Shown here one piece after another: positions 43,828-52,439 of a stretch of 64,000 bases of DNA. The notes below the pieces were generated by a model, which did not search any database, was not told the origin of the DNA, and saw nothing but the letters and a program-made list of their open reading frames with translations. Positions within the stretch are counted from its first letter, which is position 1, and every line of letters starts with the position of its first letter. The DNA comes from Rummeliibacillus pycnus (GTDB lineage Bacteria; Bacillota; Bacilli; Bacillales_A; Planococcaceae): positions 1 to 64,000 of the forward strand of contig NZ_KZ614145.1 in the NCBI RefSeq assembly GCF_002884495.1, in the 5' to 3' direction. The translations under genes were made by a program, and so were the position numbers.

Positions 43828-44628
43828 ATGTGGAAATGGGAAGCAGAAGGTCAGGCTAAAGCAGTTGTAGTTTTTATACATAGTGCATATGAGCATCATC
43901 GTCGTTATGCCTGGTTAATTGAAAAACTAAGAATGTCTGGAATGCACGTGATTGCGGGTGATTTACCTGGGCATGGAGAAGAAAGCGAAATTAAAACAGC
44001 TCATAATGAAGATTTTAGAGAGTATGGGAAGTTTATTCGTCAAATGATGCAAGTAGCTTTAAACTATAATTTGCCAATATTCATTATTGGTCATGGACTA
44101 GGTGCAACCCTTGCCATTCAAATTGAATCTAAATACAAATACGAATGTGCTGGACTAATCTTGTCATCTCCATGGTTGCATTTACTTCATCAACCTTCCA
44201 AATTATCAAATGCACTTACCGGATTAAGTAAATTAACTGGGAATATGAAAATTCATCATGATGTTCCATTAAAACACCTAACAAGAAGTTATGAGTTTTA
44301 CAAAGAAGAAAAGGATGATCCTTATTATAATTCCGTTATTACAGTAAATTGGTATCGAGAATTACACCAATTTATGAAGGCTGTTTCAACTATGCAGGAA
44401 GGATTTCCAGATATCCCTGTATTGTTGATGAACGGCGGAAGCGATAAAATTGTTTCTCCAGCGCATAGTAAAAAGTGGCTTATGCAACAAAATATATCGG
44501 AAATGCAATATAAAGAATGGAAAGTATGCTATCACGATCTTTTGCAAGAACCAGAACGTGATGATATTTATCAGTATATGGAATCGTTTATCTTTAATGC
44601 ATTACGAAATATTGGATACATTATATAG
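43828..44628 (+). CDS. ytpA: YtpA-like alpha/beta hydrolase lacking the catalytic serine
   Basis: 266 residues aligning with B. subtilis YtpA, a lysophospholipase that makes the phospholipid antibiotic bacilysocin. Shared segments: GDLPGHG, LPIFIIGHGLGA, LSSPWL, SVxWYREL, D206 in NGGSDKIVS and H236 in WKVCYHDLLQEPER. The nucleophile elbow, GHSMGG in YtpA, reads G88-H-G90-L-G92 here, so the serine is glycine; the oxyanion-side HG is also HS (18-19). The frame is intact and a site (GAGGAG) precedes the ATG, so this looks like a preserved protein without normal hydrolase chemistry. Confidence 0.85.
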   Translation: MWKWEAEGQAKAVVVFIHSAYEHHRRYAWLIEKLRMSGMHVIAGDLPGHGEESEIKTAHNEDFREYGKFIRQMMQVALNYNLPIFIIGHGLGATLAIQIESKYKYECAGLILSSPWLHLLHQPSKLSNALTGLSKLTGNMKIHHDVPLKHLTRSYEFYKEEKDDPYYNSVITVNWYRELHQFMKAVSTMQEGFPDIPVLLMNGGSDKIVSPAHSKKWLMQQNISEMQYKEWKVCYHDLLQEPERDDIYQYMESFIFNALRNIGYII

Positions 44629-44633
44629 ATAAA

Positions 44634-44708
44634 GAAAAAGGTTATGATAATTTATAAATTGTCCTTTACAAAGGGTACATTTTATTACTTATCATGACCT
44701 TTTTTTAG
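44634..44708 (+). terminator. terminator after ytpA
   Basis: AAAGGT-ATGATAA and TTATCAT-ACCTTT form the outer stem of a long hairpin with an inner stem-loop, followed by seven Ts. Confidence 0.75.
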
Positions 44709-45149
44709 TAATCTGCTTTCACCTATTTTCTATCAATAGTAAATTTGAATGTATTATTATTCATTGAATTGATTAAATTTCTATGTGATTTTTCGGGGCA
44801 ACAAACTATTGTTAGTTGTGAATGTGTTGTTTCCAGTGGACAAATTTTCAAATTGTGAACTTTTAAAATAAAAGTTCAAATTGAAAGACATCATTCAATC
44901 AATTTGAATTTACTTTTTAAAATGATGTATTACTTGAAAAGACGAACTTATCGTTCTACCATGAAATTAAATAATCCGTTAATCTCGCTAAGAAACTTAA
45001 CGTTTTTAAAAAAAATGAGGTTAATGTTCGTATATTATATTTACAACATATTTAGTGCTTTAAGTTTTTTGAATAGATTGAAAACAATAAAAAATGTCAC
45101 AATGTCCGTGTTGAGTGTACATAATGTGACAATTTTATGTCCATTTCAG
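44709..45149. other. noncoding leader region before the symporter gene
   Basis: No convincing gene; an 83-codon frame at 44904-45155 is AT-driven, lacks a ribosome-binding site and has no family-like sequence. Visible structure: an imperfect palindrome TTTCAAATTGTGAACTTTTA / TAAAAGTTCAAATTGAAA (44846-44886) and a widely spaced inverted pair ATGTCACA / TGTGACAT (about 45096-45130). These may be regulator sites. Confidence 0.45.
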
Positions 45150-45165
45150 TTGTAAACGGTTACAA
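45150..45165 (+). promoter_or_regulatory. cre site (CcpA operator) upstream of the symporter gene
   Basis: TTGTAAACGGTTACAA fits the CcpA operator consensus WTGNAANCGNWWNCAW at every defined position and is nearly palindromic. It lies about 145 bases before the symporter ATG and is followed by an inverted repeat (AGGTTTTATTTT/AAAATAAAAACCT, 45182-45206). Confidence 0.75.
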
Positions 45166-45308
45166 CAGGTGCATAATATATAGGTTTTATTTTAAAATAA
45201 AAACCTGTGATATATAATTAAAATTAATATTTTGAAAGAATATTTAAAATTTTTTCAGAATTTATATGTTTATATTTCTCAAAATTCAACATGATGGGAG
45301 ACAACAAG

Positions 45309-46757
45309 ATGAAAGCTATTATTGATGCTATTTACAACGTTTTATGGGGACCGTGGATGATCTACGGAATCTTAATCGTTGGGTTGGTATTTACCATCTT
45401 AACAAAGGGTGTACAAGTTAGATTCTTAAAAGATATGTTTGGTCAAATTTTCCACGGTAAAAAATCTGAAGCGGGTGTTTCTTCTTTCCAAGCGATGTCA
45501 ATGGCATTATCTGGTCGAATCGGTACAGGGAATATTGCGGGAACGGCAACTGCGATTGCATTTGGTGGTCCGGGTGCTGTGTTCTGGATGTGGGTAACTG
45601 CATTCATTGGTGCTGCAACTGCTTATGTAGAGTCAACACTTGCTCAAATTTATAAAGAAGAAAAAGATGGGCAGTATCGAGGCGGTCCTGCATACTATAT
45701 CCATCATTTCACTGGTAAAAGATGGTTAGGTATGATTTTTGCGATTGCTGCTTTAATCGCAATGTCAGTTCTTCAACCAACTGTACAATCAAATGCAATT
45801 GCTGATGCGATGAAAACAGCATTTAATATTCCACATTGGGTATCAGGTTTAGTTGTTTGTTTAATCTTAGGAACAATTATTGTTGGTGGTGTTAAACGTA
45901 TTGCAAACGCTGCTTCTGTCATCGTACCTTTTATGGCAATCGGCTATATTATAGTTGCAGCAATTATTATAATTATGAATATCGATCAAGTACCTGCAGT
46001 ATTTGGGTTAATATTCCGTAGTGCATTTGGAGCTGAGAAAATCTTTAGCGGTATTTTAGGTGCAGCGATTGCATGGGGAGTTAAACGTGGTATTTATGCA
46101 AACGAGGCAGGACAAGGTACAGGACCTCATTCATCTGCAGCTGCAGAAGTATCTCACCCGGTAAAACAAGGTTTAGTACAAGCTGCTTCTGTCTATCTAG
46201 ATACATTCCTAGTATGTACAGCAACAGCCTTTATGATTTTGTTTACAGGTATGTACAATGTACAATTAGATGATGGTAAAGGTAAATTTATTGTAGAAAA
46301 TATTCCAGGTATCGATGCAGGGACAGCATATACTCAAGCAGCTGTAGATGCAGCATTTCCAATCGGAGGTTTTGGAGCTGCTTTTGTTGCCATTGCATTA
46401 TTTTTCTTCGCGTTTACGACAACAATGGCCTACTATTACATTGCAGAAACAAACGCATCTTATATATTTGATGGAAAGAAACAAAAAATTGCCATCCGTT
46501 TTGTTCAAGTATTAATTATTGTAGCAACATACTTTGGAGCAGTAAAAACTTCCGAGTCTGCATGGACACTTGGAGATATCGGTCTTGGTATTATGGTTTG
46601 GGTAAATGTTATTTCACTAATATTCTTAGTAAAACCAACGCTGATTGCACTGAAGGATTATGAACAACAGAAAAAGGCTGGAAAGGATCCACAATTTGAT
46701 CCTGTAAAGCTAGGTATTAAGAATGCTACTTTTTGGGAAAATAGAAATAAAAAATAA
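45309..46757 (+). CDS. alanine/glycine:cation symporter (AGCS family)
   Basis: 482 residues, ten or eleven transmembrane helices, with AGCS signatures SMALSGRIGTGNIAGTATAIAFGGPGAVFWMW, VESTLAQIYKEEKDGQYRGGPAYYI and RGIYANEAGQGTGPHSSAAA. Imports alanine, glycine or a related amino acid (AlsT, GlnT and YrbD are relatives) with sodium. The start at 45309 follows GGGAG by eight bases; ATGs at 45291 and 45294 lie before that site. A perfect cre upstream suggests repression on good carbon sources. Confidence 0.93.
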   Translation: MKAIIDAIYNVLWGPWMIYGILIVGLVFTILTKGVQVRFLKDMFGQIFHGKKSEAGVSSFQAMSMALSGRIGTGNIAGTATAIAFGGPGAVFWMWVTAFIGAATAYVESTLAQIYKEEKDGQYRGGPAYYIHHFTGKRWLGMIFAIAALIAMSVLQPTVQSNAIADAMKTAFNIPHWVSGLVVCLILGTIIVGGVKRIANAASVIVPFMAIGYIIVAAIIIIMNIDQVPAVFGLIFRSAFGAEKIFSGILGAAIAWGVKRGIYANEAGQGTGPHSSAAAEVSHPVKQGLVQAASVYLDTFLVCTATAFMILFTGMYNVQLDDGKGKFIVENIPGIDAGTAYTQAAVDAAFPIGGFGAAFVAIALFFFAFTTTMAYYYIAETNASYIFDGKKQKIAIRFVQVLIIVATYFGAVKTSESAWTLGDIGLGIMVWVNVISLIFLVKPTLIALKDYEQQKKAGKDPQFDPVKLGIKNATFWENRNKK

Positions 46758-46785
46758 TGATTTAGTTTAATTTCTTCCATAAAAG

Positions 46786-46838
46786 CTAAAAAGGTGTCTT
46801 AAAAGAGTTGAAAAACTTTTAAGACACCTTTTTTTATA
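46786..46838. terminator. bidirectional terminator between symporter and bpsB
   Basis: AAAAAGGTGTCTTAAAAG and CTTTTAAGACACCTTTTT form a near-perfect stem with As before and Ts after. Confidence 0.92.
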
Positions 46839-46852
46839 ATTATTTCCTATAA

Positions 46853-47401
46853 TTATGTGGATTCTGAAGAATGTTCTAATTTCTCGCTATCTTGATAGAC
46901 ATTTTTGAGAGCTGCTTCCTCAATAGAAATTCGAATGAGCATCATCACCAAATTTAAAATAGAAAAAATAATAGCGGTATAATAAGCTTGGAAAGTTAAT
47001 GGAATCACTACAATCTCTAATGCTACAATCAAATAATTAGGGTGAGGGATCCATCTATAAGGACCTTTCTTCACTAAAGAAGCATTTGGTAACACAATAA
47101 TTTTTGTATTCCAAAAATGCCCCAATGACTTGATGACCCAAACTCTGCCTATTTGTAGTGCCAAAAAGAACCCAAGCAAGAAAATCCAAAATCTATTTAG
47201 TGATAGATCTTTTACGTAATATTCGATGAAAAGACTACACAAAAAAGCTACATGTAGCAACACAATGAAAGGATAATGTGATTGTCCGAATTCTATCGCA
47301 CCACGTTCTTTCATAAAATGCTCATTTGCTCTAGCAATACGTAACTCAATAACTCTTTGAATACAAATAATGGTAAAAATGAAGATAAATAAAATGTTCA
47401 T
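46853..47401 (-). CDS. bpsB: isoprenylcysteine-methyltransferase-like alkylpyrone O-methyltransferase BpsB (YpbQ)
   Basis: 182 residues with four to five hydrophobic segments and the ICMT-family core GPYRWIPHPNYLIVALEIVVIP. In B. subtilis BpsB methylates the alkylpyrones made by BpsA, its upstream partner; the same pair stands here. ATG at 47401 shares its A with the bpsA TGA (TGATG); an ATG at 47410 inside bpsA is possible but gives an extra MGV. The bpsA end supplies GGGAG. Confidence 0.9.
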   Translation of the reverse strand: MNILFIFIFTIICIQRVIELRIARANEHFMKERGAIEFGQSHYPFIVLLHVAFLCSLFIEYYVKDLSLNRFWIFLLGFFLALQIGRVWVIKSLGHFWNTKIIVLPNASLVKKGPYRWIPHPNYLIVALEIVVIPLTFQAYYTAIIFSILNLVMMLIRISIEEAALKNVYQDSEKLEHSSEST

Positions 47402-48465
47402 CACTCCCATTCTAGTAAGACTAGTTCACCACTAAATCCAGGACCAAGTGAAGCCATGATTCCGAGTTCGCCAGTAGTTGGTTGTTGTTGCATTACATGT
47501 TTTAAGACAAATAGTACTGTAGGAGAAGACATATTGCCATGCTGTTGTAAGATAAAAGAGCTTGGTGCCAATATTTCTTTTGAAAGTCCTAAAGCTGTTT
47601 CGTATGCAGTAAGAACCTTCTTTCCTCCAGGATGAGCAATAAATCGGCTTATATTTTGTATGGATTTTTTATTTTTTTGAAGAAAACTTTTTACAAAGGG
47701 TGTAAGCCATTTTTCAATAATACTTGGAATGCTTTTAGAGAATATTACATGTAGTCCATTATCTTCAATACGCCATCCCATTACATCTTCTGAATTTGGT
47801 AGCAGTCGAGAAGCTGTATTTTTAATAGAAGGTAATGTTTTGGTGTGAGATATATTTACTTGATCGCCACATACCAAAGCGCAAGCAACGCCGTCCCCAA
47901 AAAGGGAGGTACCAATTAGATTACTTTTGTTTATATCTTCTTGTTGAAATGTTAGACTACATAATTCAAGACAGATTACTAAAACCAACGCTTCAGGGTG
48001 TGCCAAACAATAGTCATTTGCACGACTTATTCCTGCAGCTCCACCACCACAGCCAAGTCCCCATATAGGTATTCTTACGACATCTTCTGAAAAAGATAGT
48101 TGGTTCATTAATCGCGCCTCGATACTTGGTGTTGAAATCCCAGTCGTCGACACAAAAATAATCGCATCTATATCTGTAATATCTACAGAAGCTTCAGTTA
48201 AGCAATCTACAATAACACGTACTCCATATTCTGTTGCCAATTCAATATATAAATCATTTCTTTCTGAGAAAGTATGGTCCGTTTTATACCATTCTATTGG
48301 CATGGCGAGCTGACGATTATGAATTTCGGCATTCTGAAATACTTTTAAATAACGTTCAAGTCTTTCCATTCTACCGTTGAAAAGTTGCTGTATAAATTCT
48401 TCTGCTTTTTCTTGGGGAATTTGATGGGGAGGAGAGTATGTACTGACAGCATGAATTTTAGGCAT
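47401..48465 (-). CDS. bpsA: type III polyketide synthase BpsA
   Basis: 354 residues of thiolase fold. The catalytic triad of chalcone-synthase-like enzymes is present: Cys in WGLGCGGGAAG, His in FIAHPGGKKVL, Asn in QQHGNMSSPTVLF. GFSGELVLLEW closes the fold. B. subtilis BpsA condenses long acyl-CoAs with malonyl-CoA to triketide and tetraketide alkylpyrones, methylated by BpsB. Coupled to bpsB. Products are membrane-directed lipids of unclear purpose. GGAGC lies before the ATG. Confidence 0.93.
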   Translation of the reverse strand: MPKIHAVSTYSPPHQIPQEKAEEFIQQLFNGRMERLERYLKVFQNAEIHNRQLAMPIEWYKTDHTFSERNDLYIELATEYGVRVIVDCLTEASVDITDIDAIIFVSTTGISTPSIEARLMNQLSFSEDVVRIPIWGLGCGGGAAGISRANDYCLAHPEALVLVICLELCSLTFQQEDINKSNLIGTSLFGDGVACALVCGDQVNISHTKTLPSIKNTASRLLPNSEDVMGWRIEDNGLHVIFSKSIPSIIEKWLTPFVKSFLQKNKKSIQNISRFIAHPGGKKVLTAYETALGLSKEILAPSSFILQQHGNMSSPTVLFVLKHVMQQQPTTGELGIMASLGPGFSGELVLLEWE

Positions 48466-48629
48466 ATTGGATTTAAGCTCCTTTTTTATAATAGGATGTT
48501 ATTATTCTATACATTTACTGATTTATTTATGCCGGAAAAAGTAGATTATGAGGTTGCGCAAATCCATTAAAAGTACATTAAACTAAATTAAAATTAAGAA
48601 AGAGGTTGGAATAAAAGTATTTTAGCCAA

Positions 48630-48696
48630 TGAAAAATCCGAACTATAATATGAAATTCTATTTAAAATTTCACATTTGTTCGGATTTCTTTTTAGT
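48630..48696 (+). terminator. hairpin with T-tail inside the composite repeat
   Basis: Outer arms AAATCCGAAC and GTTCGGATTT, inner arms TGAAATT and AATTTCA, followed by CTTTTT. No plus-strand gene precedes it. Confidence 0.6.
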
Positions 48697-48784
48697 ATTA
48701 TTCAATTGAATTCATTTCATATATGAAGAATTTGTACAAAAAGCACGAACATTTCATATATATTTTTTCGTAACATTCCGTTTT

Positions 48785-48905
48785 GTGTTCCGTTCCAGAC
48801 GGCGCTTTCCGCGGGCTTGGCTTCAATCTCCTCGTCACTACGTTCCTGCGGGGCTTTCAGCTCAAGCTATTCCCGCAGGAGTCCCCGTCCTCCACTTCAC
48901 ACCAT
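48785..48905. repeat. GC-rich Bacillaceae-type intergenic repeat
   Basis: Blocks GTTCCAGACGGCGCTTTCCG, CTCGTCACTACG, CCTGCGGGGCTTTCAGCTC, ATTCCCGCAGGAGTCCCCG and CCTCCACTTCACACCATTC match a repeat I know from many Bacillaceae intergenic regions. It can fold through CCTGCGGG/CCCGCAGG. GC content is far above the surroundings. Function unknown. Confidence 0.75.
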
Positions 48906-49163
48906 TCTAAATAATGTTAATCATCGAATAATCATATTTTCTCAAAGAAAGACGCTTTATGAAATTGACTCTATGAAGTTCAATATTAGGCTTTTGGAAG
49001 GGGGTAATTTTGTTCTGTCCCAGCCTCTTATTATCATATTTTTTGATCTTACAACAATTGAAAAAGCGGTAAGTAGTGCGAGGCTTCTGTGGGGAATTTT
49101 GCCGTTTGAATCCTTTTGAAAGCAATTTTGCTCGACACCTGTCCAAAATCCCATTAGTAAATG

Positions 49164-49733
49164 TTATAGCTCCTTCATTTTCTCAAGTGCAATAATAAAT
49201 GGAGGATCGTTTTTTTGATTGATAAATTCATAACGCAGTGCATGAACTTTCTTTTGTGGTAAATGGCTAACGTATTCGATCACTTGATCTCGTTCTTCTT
49301 TACCACCTTCATGCCCGTAATAGATGACTAATACGATTATGCCACCAACTTTTAAAAGACTTAGCAAGCTTTCAATAGCTTTTAGCGTTGTATTTGGTTT
49401 TGTAATGACCTCATGTTCACTGCCTGGTAAATAGCCTAAATTAAAAATAGCAGCACTTATTGTTTCTTTTACATATTGGTCAACGTTTTCGTGACCATCC
49501 AAAATTACTGAAACACGTTTTGATAATCCTTCTACTTGTAGACGATTTTGAGTTGATTCTACAGCTTGTTTTTGTACATCAAATGCAAAGACATGACCAT
49601 TTTCACCGACTAATTGAGCAAGAAAAGTGGTGTCATAACCGTTTCCAGCAGTAGCATCTACTACTATATCACCAGCTTCTACAGTATCTTGTAGTAAGAA
49701 CTGTGCGTATTGTAAAACACGTTTTAGCTTCAT
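49164..49733 (-). CDS. ytqB: YtqB-family SAM-dependent methyltransferase
   Basis: 189 residues. Motif I DIVVDATAGNGYDTTFLA, acidic residue in FAFDVQKQAVESTQ, and FNLGYLPGSEHEVITKPNTT are typical of the YtqB family, long called rRNA methylase-like. It overlaps ytqA by four bases (ATGA), so the radical SAM enzyme and this methyltransferase are made together; recent work links the pair to tRNA wobble-uridine side-chain modification, which I recall but cannot verify here. Confidence 0.9.
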   Translation of the reverse strand: MKLKRVLQYAQFLLQDTVEAGDIVVDATAGNGYDTTFLAQLVGENGHVFAFDVQKQAVESTQNRLQVEGLSKRVSVILDGHENVDQYVKETISAAIFNLGYLPGSEHEVITKPNTTLKAIESLLSLLKVGGIIVLVIYYGHEGGKEERDQVIEYVSHLPQKKVHALRYEFINQKNDPPFIIALEKMKEL

Positions 49734-50701
49734 TTTGTTTTCACTTCTTCCGCTTTGTAAAACTTACCTTGCCAGCTTCCGCGACGTTTCAACTCTGCAT
49801 CAATACCATTTAAAACTTCCCATTTGTTAACTGACCACATTGGTCCAATCATTAAATCAATCGGGCCGTCACCTGTAATACGTTGTACAACCATTTCTGG
49901 AGGAATCACTTCTAATTGGTCAGCTACTAAATTGATATACGCATCTTGATCCATTAATTCAAGCATTCCTTTTTCATACTGTTTTACTAATGGTGTACCT
50001 TTTAATAAATGGAGTAAATGAATTTTAATCGCTTGGACATCCAATTTTGCGACTTCTCGTGCTGTTTCCATCATCATATTGTAGTCTTCAAGTGGTAAAC
50101 CATTGATGATATGCGTACAAACACGAATGCCATGTTTGCGAAGTTTCTCTACACCTTCTACATAAGTGGCGTAGTCATGTGCACGGTTGATCAAATTAGC
50201 AGTACGTTCGTGAACTGTTTGTAATCCAAGTTCAATCCATAAGTACGTACGTTTATTTAATTCTGCTAAATATTCTACAACATCATCTGGTAAACAATCT
50301 GGTCTAGTAGCAATACTTATACCCATTACACCTTCACAAGCAAGTGCTGCTTCAAATTTTTCCTTTAATACAGGAAGTGGTGCATGTGTATTTGTATAAG
50401 CTTGGAAATAGGCCATTGTTTTGCCGTTTTTCCATTTATGTTGCATCTTTTCTTTGATTTTGTTGAACTGAACAGGAATTGGATCAACACGATCTCCTGC
50501 AAAATCTCCAGATCCTGCGGCGCTACAGAAAGTGCAACCTCCAAATGCAACGGTACCGTCACGATTTGGACAGTCAAAGCCTGCATCTAAGGCAACTTTA
50601 TACACTTTACAACCAAATTCATCTCGTAAATAACGGTTCCATGTATAATAACGTTTCCCATCAGAAGGAAAGGGAAATTCATTGTTTTTTATATCAGTCA
50701 T
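49730..50701 (-). CDS. ytqA: radical SAM protein YtqA (TIGR01212 family)
   Basis: 323 residues. The cluster motif is CPNRDGTVAFGGCTFC (C-x11-C-x2-C), the unusual spacing of the TIGR01212/Elp3-like family, followed by a TIM-barrel with YFQAYTNTHAP, GISIATRPDCL and ELGLQTVHE. Start at 50701 (MTDIKNNEF) behind GAGGAGTG; the TTG at 50716 lies over that site. First gene of the ytqAB operon. Confidence 0.92.
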   Translation of the reverse strand: MTDIKNNEFPFPSDGKRYYTWNRYLRDEFGCKVYKVALDAGFDCPNRDGTVAFGGCTFCSAAGSGDFAGDRVDPIPVQFNKIKEKMQHKWKNGKTMAYFQAYTNTHAPLPVLKEKFEAALACEGVMGISIATRPDCLPDDVVEYLAELNKRTYLWIELGLQTVHERTANLINRAHDYATYVEGVEKLRKHGIRVCTHIINGLPLEDYNMMMETAREVAKLDVQAIKIHLLHLLKGTPLVKQYEKGMLELMDQDAYINLVADQLEVIPPEMVVQRITGDGPIDLMIGPMWSVNKWEVLNGIDAELKRRGSWQGKFYKAEEVKTK

Positions 50702-50863
50702 AATTTCACTCCTCAACTTCTTATTCTATCACGTACATGTAGTAGTGTACGAATTCTTTATCTGCTACAGGAAGAAAGTTAGAATTTTTCTCTTTAAGGT
50801 TGTAAGTTTTTCAAAAGGTTGATACGATTGCTTAGATATTCGAAGTAAATGGAGGACTTAGTA

Positions 50864-52051
50864 ATGCCCAGAAGTGTATGGCTATTAATTATTGGGATGC
50901 TTGTCAATACGGTAGGTAACTCATTTTTATGGCCGTTAAATACTATTTATATGCATGATCATCTTGGACAATCGCTTTCAGTGGCAGGACTTGTGCTCAT
51001 GGGAAATGCCGCAGCTGGTGTGATTGGAAATCTTATAGGTGGCTATGTATTCGACAAATTTGGTGGCTTTAAATCGATTATGTTAGGGACGATTATTACC
51101 ATTATGGGTTTAATATGTTTAGTAATTTGGCACGGATGGCCACATTACGTTTGGTTCTTAACCCTAATCGGTTTTAGTGGAGGAATTGTTTTCCCTAGTA
51201 TGTTTGCAATGGTCGGTACAGCTTGGCCAGAAGGTGGTAGAAAAGGTTTTAATGCTATTTATCTTGCACAAAATTTAGGGGTAGCAATCGGTCCAGCACT
51301 TGCAGGGGTAGTTGCCAATAAAAGTTTCGACTATTTGTTTAGTGCTAATTTAATAATGTATATATTCTTCTTCTTTATTGCTTTATCATATAAGGGGATT
51401 TCGTCGGAAAATGGTATTGCACCAAGTTCAGTTCTCAATGAAAGTGCGAAAGTAAAGGATCGCTCTTCTTTGAATGCGCTGATTATTTTAGGAATTGGTT
51501 ATCTCTTGGGTTGGATGGTTTATACACAATGGACCACTACGATTTCATCCTATACACAAGATTTAGGTATTTCTTTGAACCAATATAGTTTGTTATGGAC
51601 TACAAATGGTTTGTTAATAGTTTTAGGTCAGCCACTTATTAATCCTATTATTAAGAAAATGGGTGAGTTTTATAAAGGCCAAATTTTTATTGGCGTTATA
51701 ATCTTTATCATTTCGTTCTTTGTTGTCAGTTTTGCGGGTACATTTAAAATGTTCCTTGTAGCTATTATGATTCTAACTTTTGGTGAAATGTTTGTTTGGC
51801 CAATTGTACCAACAATTGCGAGTAAGCTTGCACCAAAAGGAAGGGATGGTTTCTACCAAGGGTTAATTAATAGTTTTAGTGCGATTGGTAAAATGGTTGG
51901 TCCTTTTCTGGGTGGCGTTTTAGCCGATCAGTATGGAATGAAGATTACATTTTATGTATTAATTTTAATATTAGCAATCTCGTTAATTCCTTATATGTTG
52001 TACGATCGACCTATGAAGCATTTAGAAAATGAGAATATGAAGAAGTTATAA
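50864..52051 (+). CDS. yttB: MFS transporter YttB-like
   Basis: 395 residues, twelve transmembrane segments: LIIGMLVNTVGNSFLWPLNTIY at the start, GNLIGGYVFDKFGGFKSIM (loop 2-3 motif) and GPFLGGVLADQYGMK late. It lies divergent from ytqA, like B. subtilis yttB in the same neighbourhood. Drug or metabolite export is likely; substrate unknown. ATG at 50864 follows ATGGAGGAC; the frame opening at 50849 covers that site. Confidence 0.87.
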   Translation: MPRSVWLLIIGMLVNTVGNSFLWPLNTIYMHDHLGQSLSVAGLVLMGNAAAGVIGNLIGGYVFDKFGGFKSIMLGTIITIMGLICLVIWHGWPHYVWFLTLIGFSGGIVFPSMFAMVGTAWPEGGRKGFNAIYLAQNLGVAIGPALAGVVANKSFDYLFSANLIMYIFFFFIALSYKGISSENGIAPSSVLNESAKVKDRSSLNALIILGIGYLLGWMVYTQWTTTISSYTQDLGISLNQYSLLWTTNGLLIVLGQPLINPIIKKMGEFYKGQIFIGVIIFIISFFVVSFAGTFKMFLVAIMILTFGEMFVWPIVPTIASKLAPKGRDGFYQGLINSFSAIGKMVGPFLGGVLADQYGMKITFYVLILILAISLIPYMLYDRPMKHLENENMKKL

Positions 52052-52064
52052 TTGGTTGCTATCA

Positions 52065-52112
52065 GGCTGTAGACAATTCGAAATTTCGAATTATCTACGG
52101 CCTTTTTTAAAA
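52065..52112 (+). terminator. terminator after yttB
   Basis: GGCTGTAGA-AATTCGAAATTTCGAATT-TCTACGGCC, a long perfect hairpin, followed by six Ts. Confidence 0.9.
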
Positions 52113-52222
52113 AATAAATTTTAGTTTTTTTACTTTACCAGTAGTTTTCGCAGTTGCGATTAGCTGAATACATACATTTGTGTTTTTGAAAATATTATGA
52201 ATTATGAAATGGAGTCAATTAA

Positions 52223-52288
52223 ATGATTCTTTCTTTACTTACCGTTCTTTTTGGTATTTTCATTGAGGTTACTAGTATCAAGAGCTAA
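52223..52288 (+). CDS. candidate 21-residue hydrophobic peptide
   Basis: MILSLLTVLFGIFIEVTSIK(S), preceded by ATGGAGTC at eight bases. The peptide is a single hydrophobic segment. It lies in a 388-base interval between yttB and scoA that otherwise shows nothing but the scoA upstream region. So short a frame can arise by chance; real only if conserved. Confidence 0.3.
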   Translation: MILSLLTVLFGIFIEVTSIKS

Positions 52289-52439
52289 TGACTTTTTGTT
52301 AAAACCAACAATCAAAATTAATGATTCTAGTAAGAGAAAATTTGGTTTTGTTGATTCTAAATGTATTTCAAGATAATTTTGTTAATATTTGCAAGAATTT
52401 TCTGTATTTGAGAAAATGGTAGCAAAGGGGGAATGGTGG

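Larger units (their letters stand above)
48599..49034. repeat. composite intergenic repeat with imperfect inverted ends
   Basis: The left end AAGAGGTTGGAATAAAA (about 48599) is an imperfect inverted copy of the right end TTTTGTTCTGTCCCAGCCTC (about 49012-49031). Inside are a plus-strand hairpin AAATCCGAAC...GTTCGGATTT with a T-tail (48633-48693) and a GC-rich Bacillaceae repeat (48785-48905). The layout suggests a MITE-like or layered repeat. No transposase and no real frame; 48817-49119 is open by chance. Confidence 0.55.

Noticed and set aside
44904..45155. 83-codon plus-strand frame before the symporter
   Set aside because: AT-driven composition, no ribosome-binding site, and it runs into the cre site.
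48817..49154. Open frames on both strands around the GC-rich repeat
   Set aside because: They depend on the repeat sequence; no family-like content or start sites.
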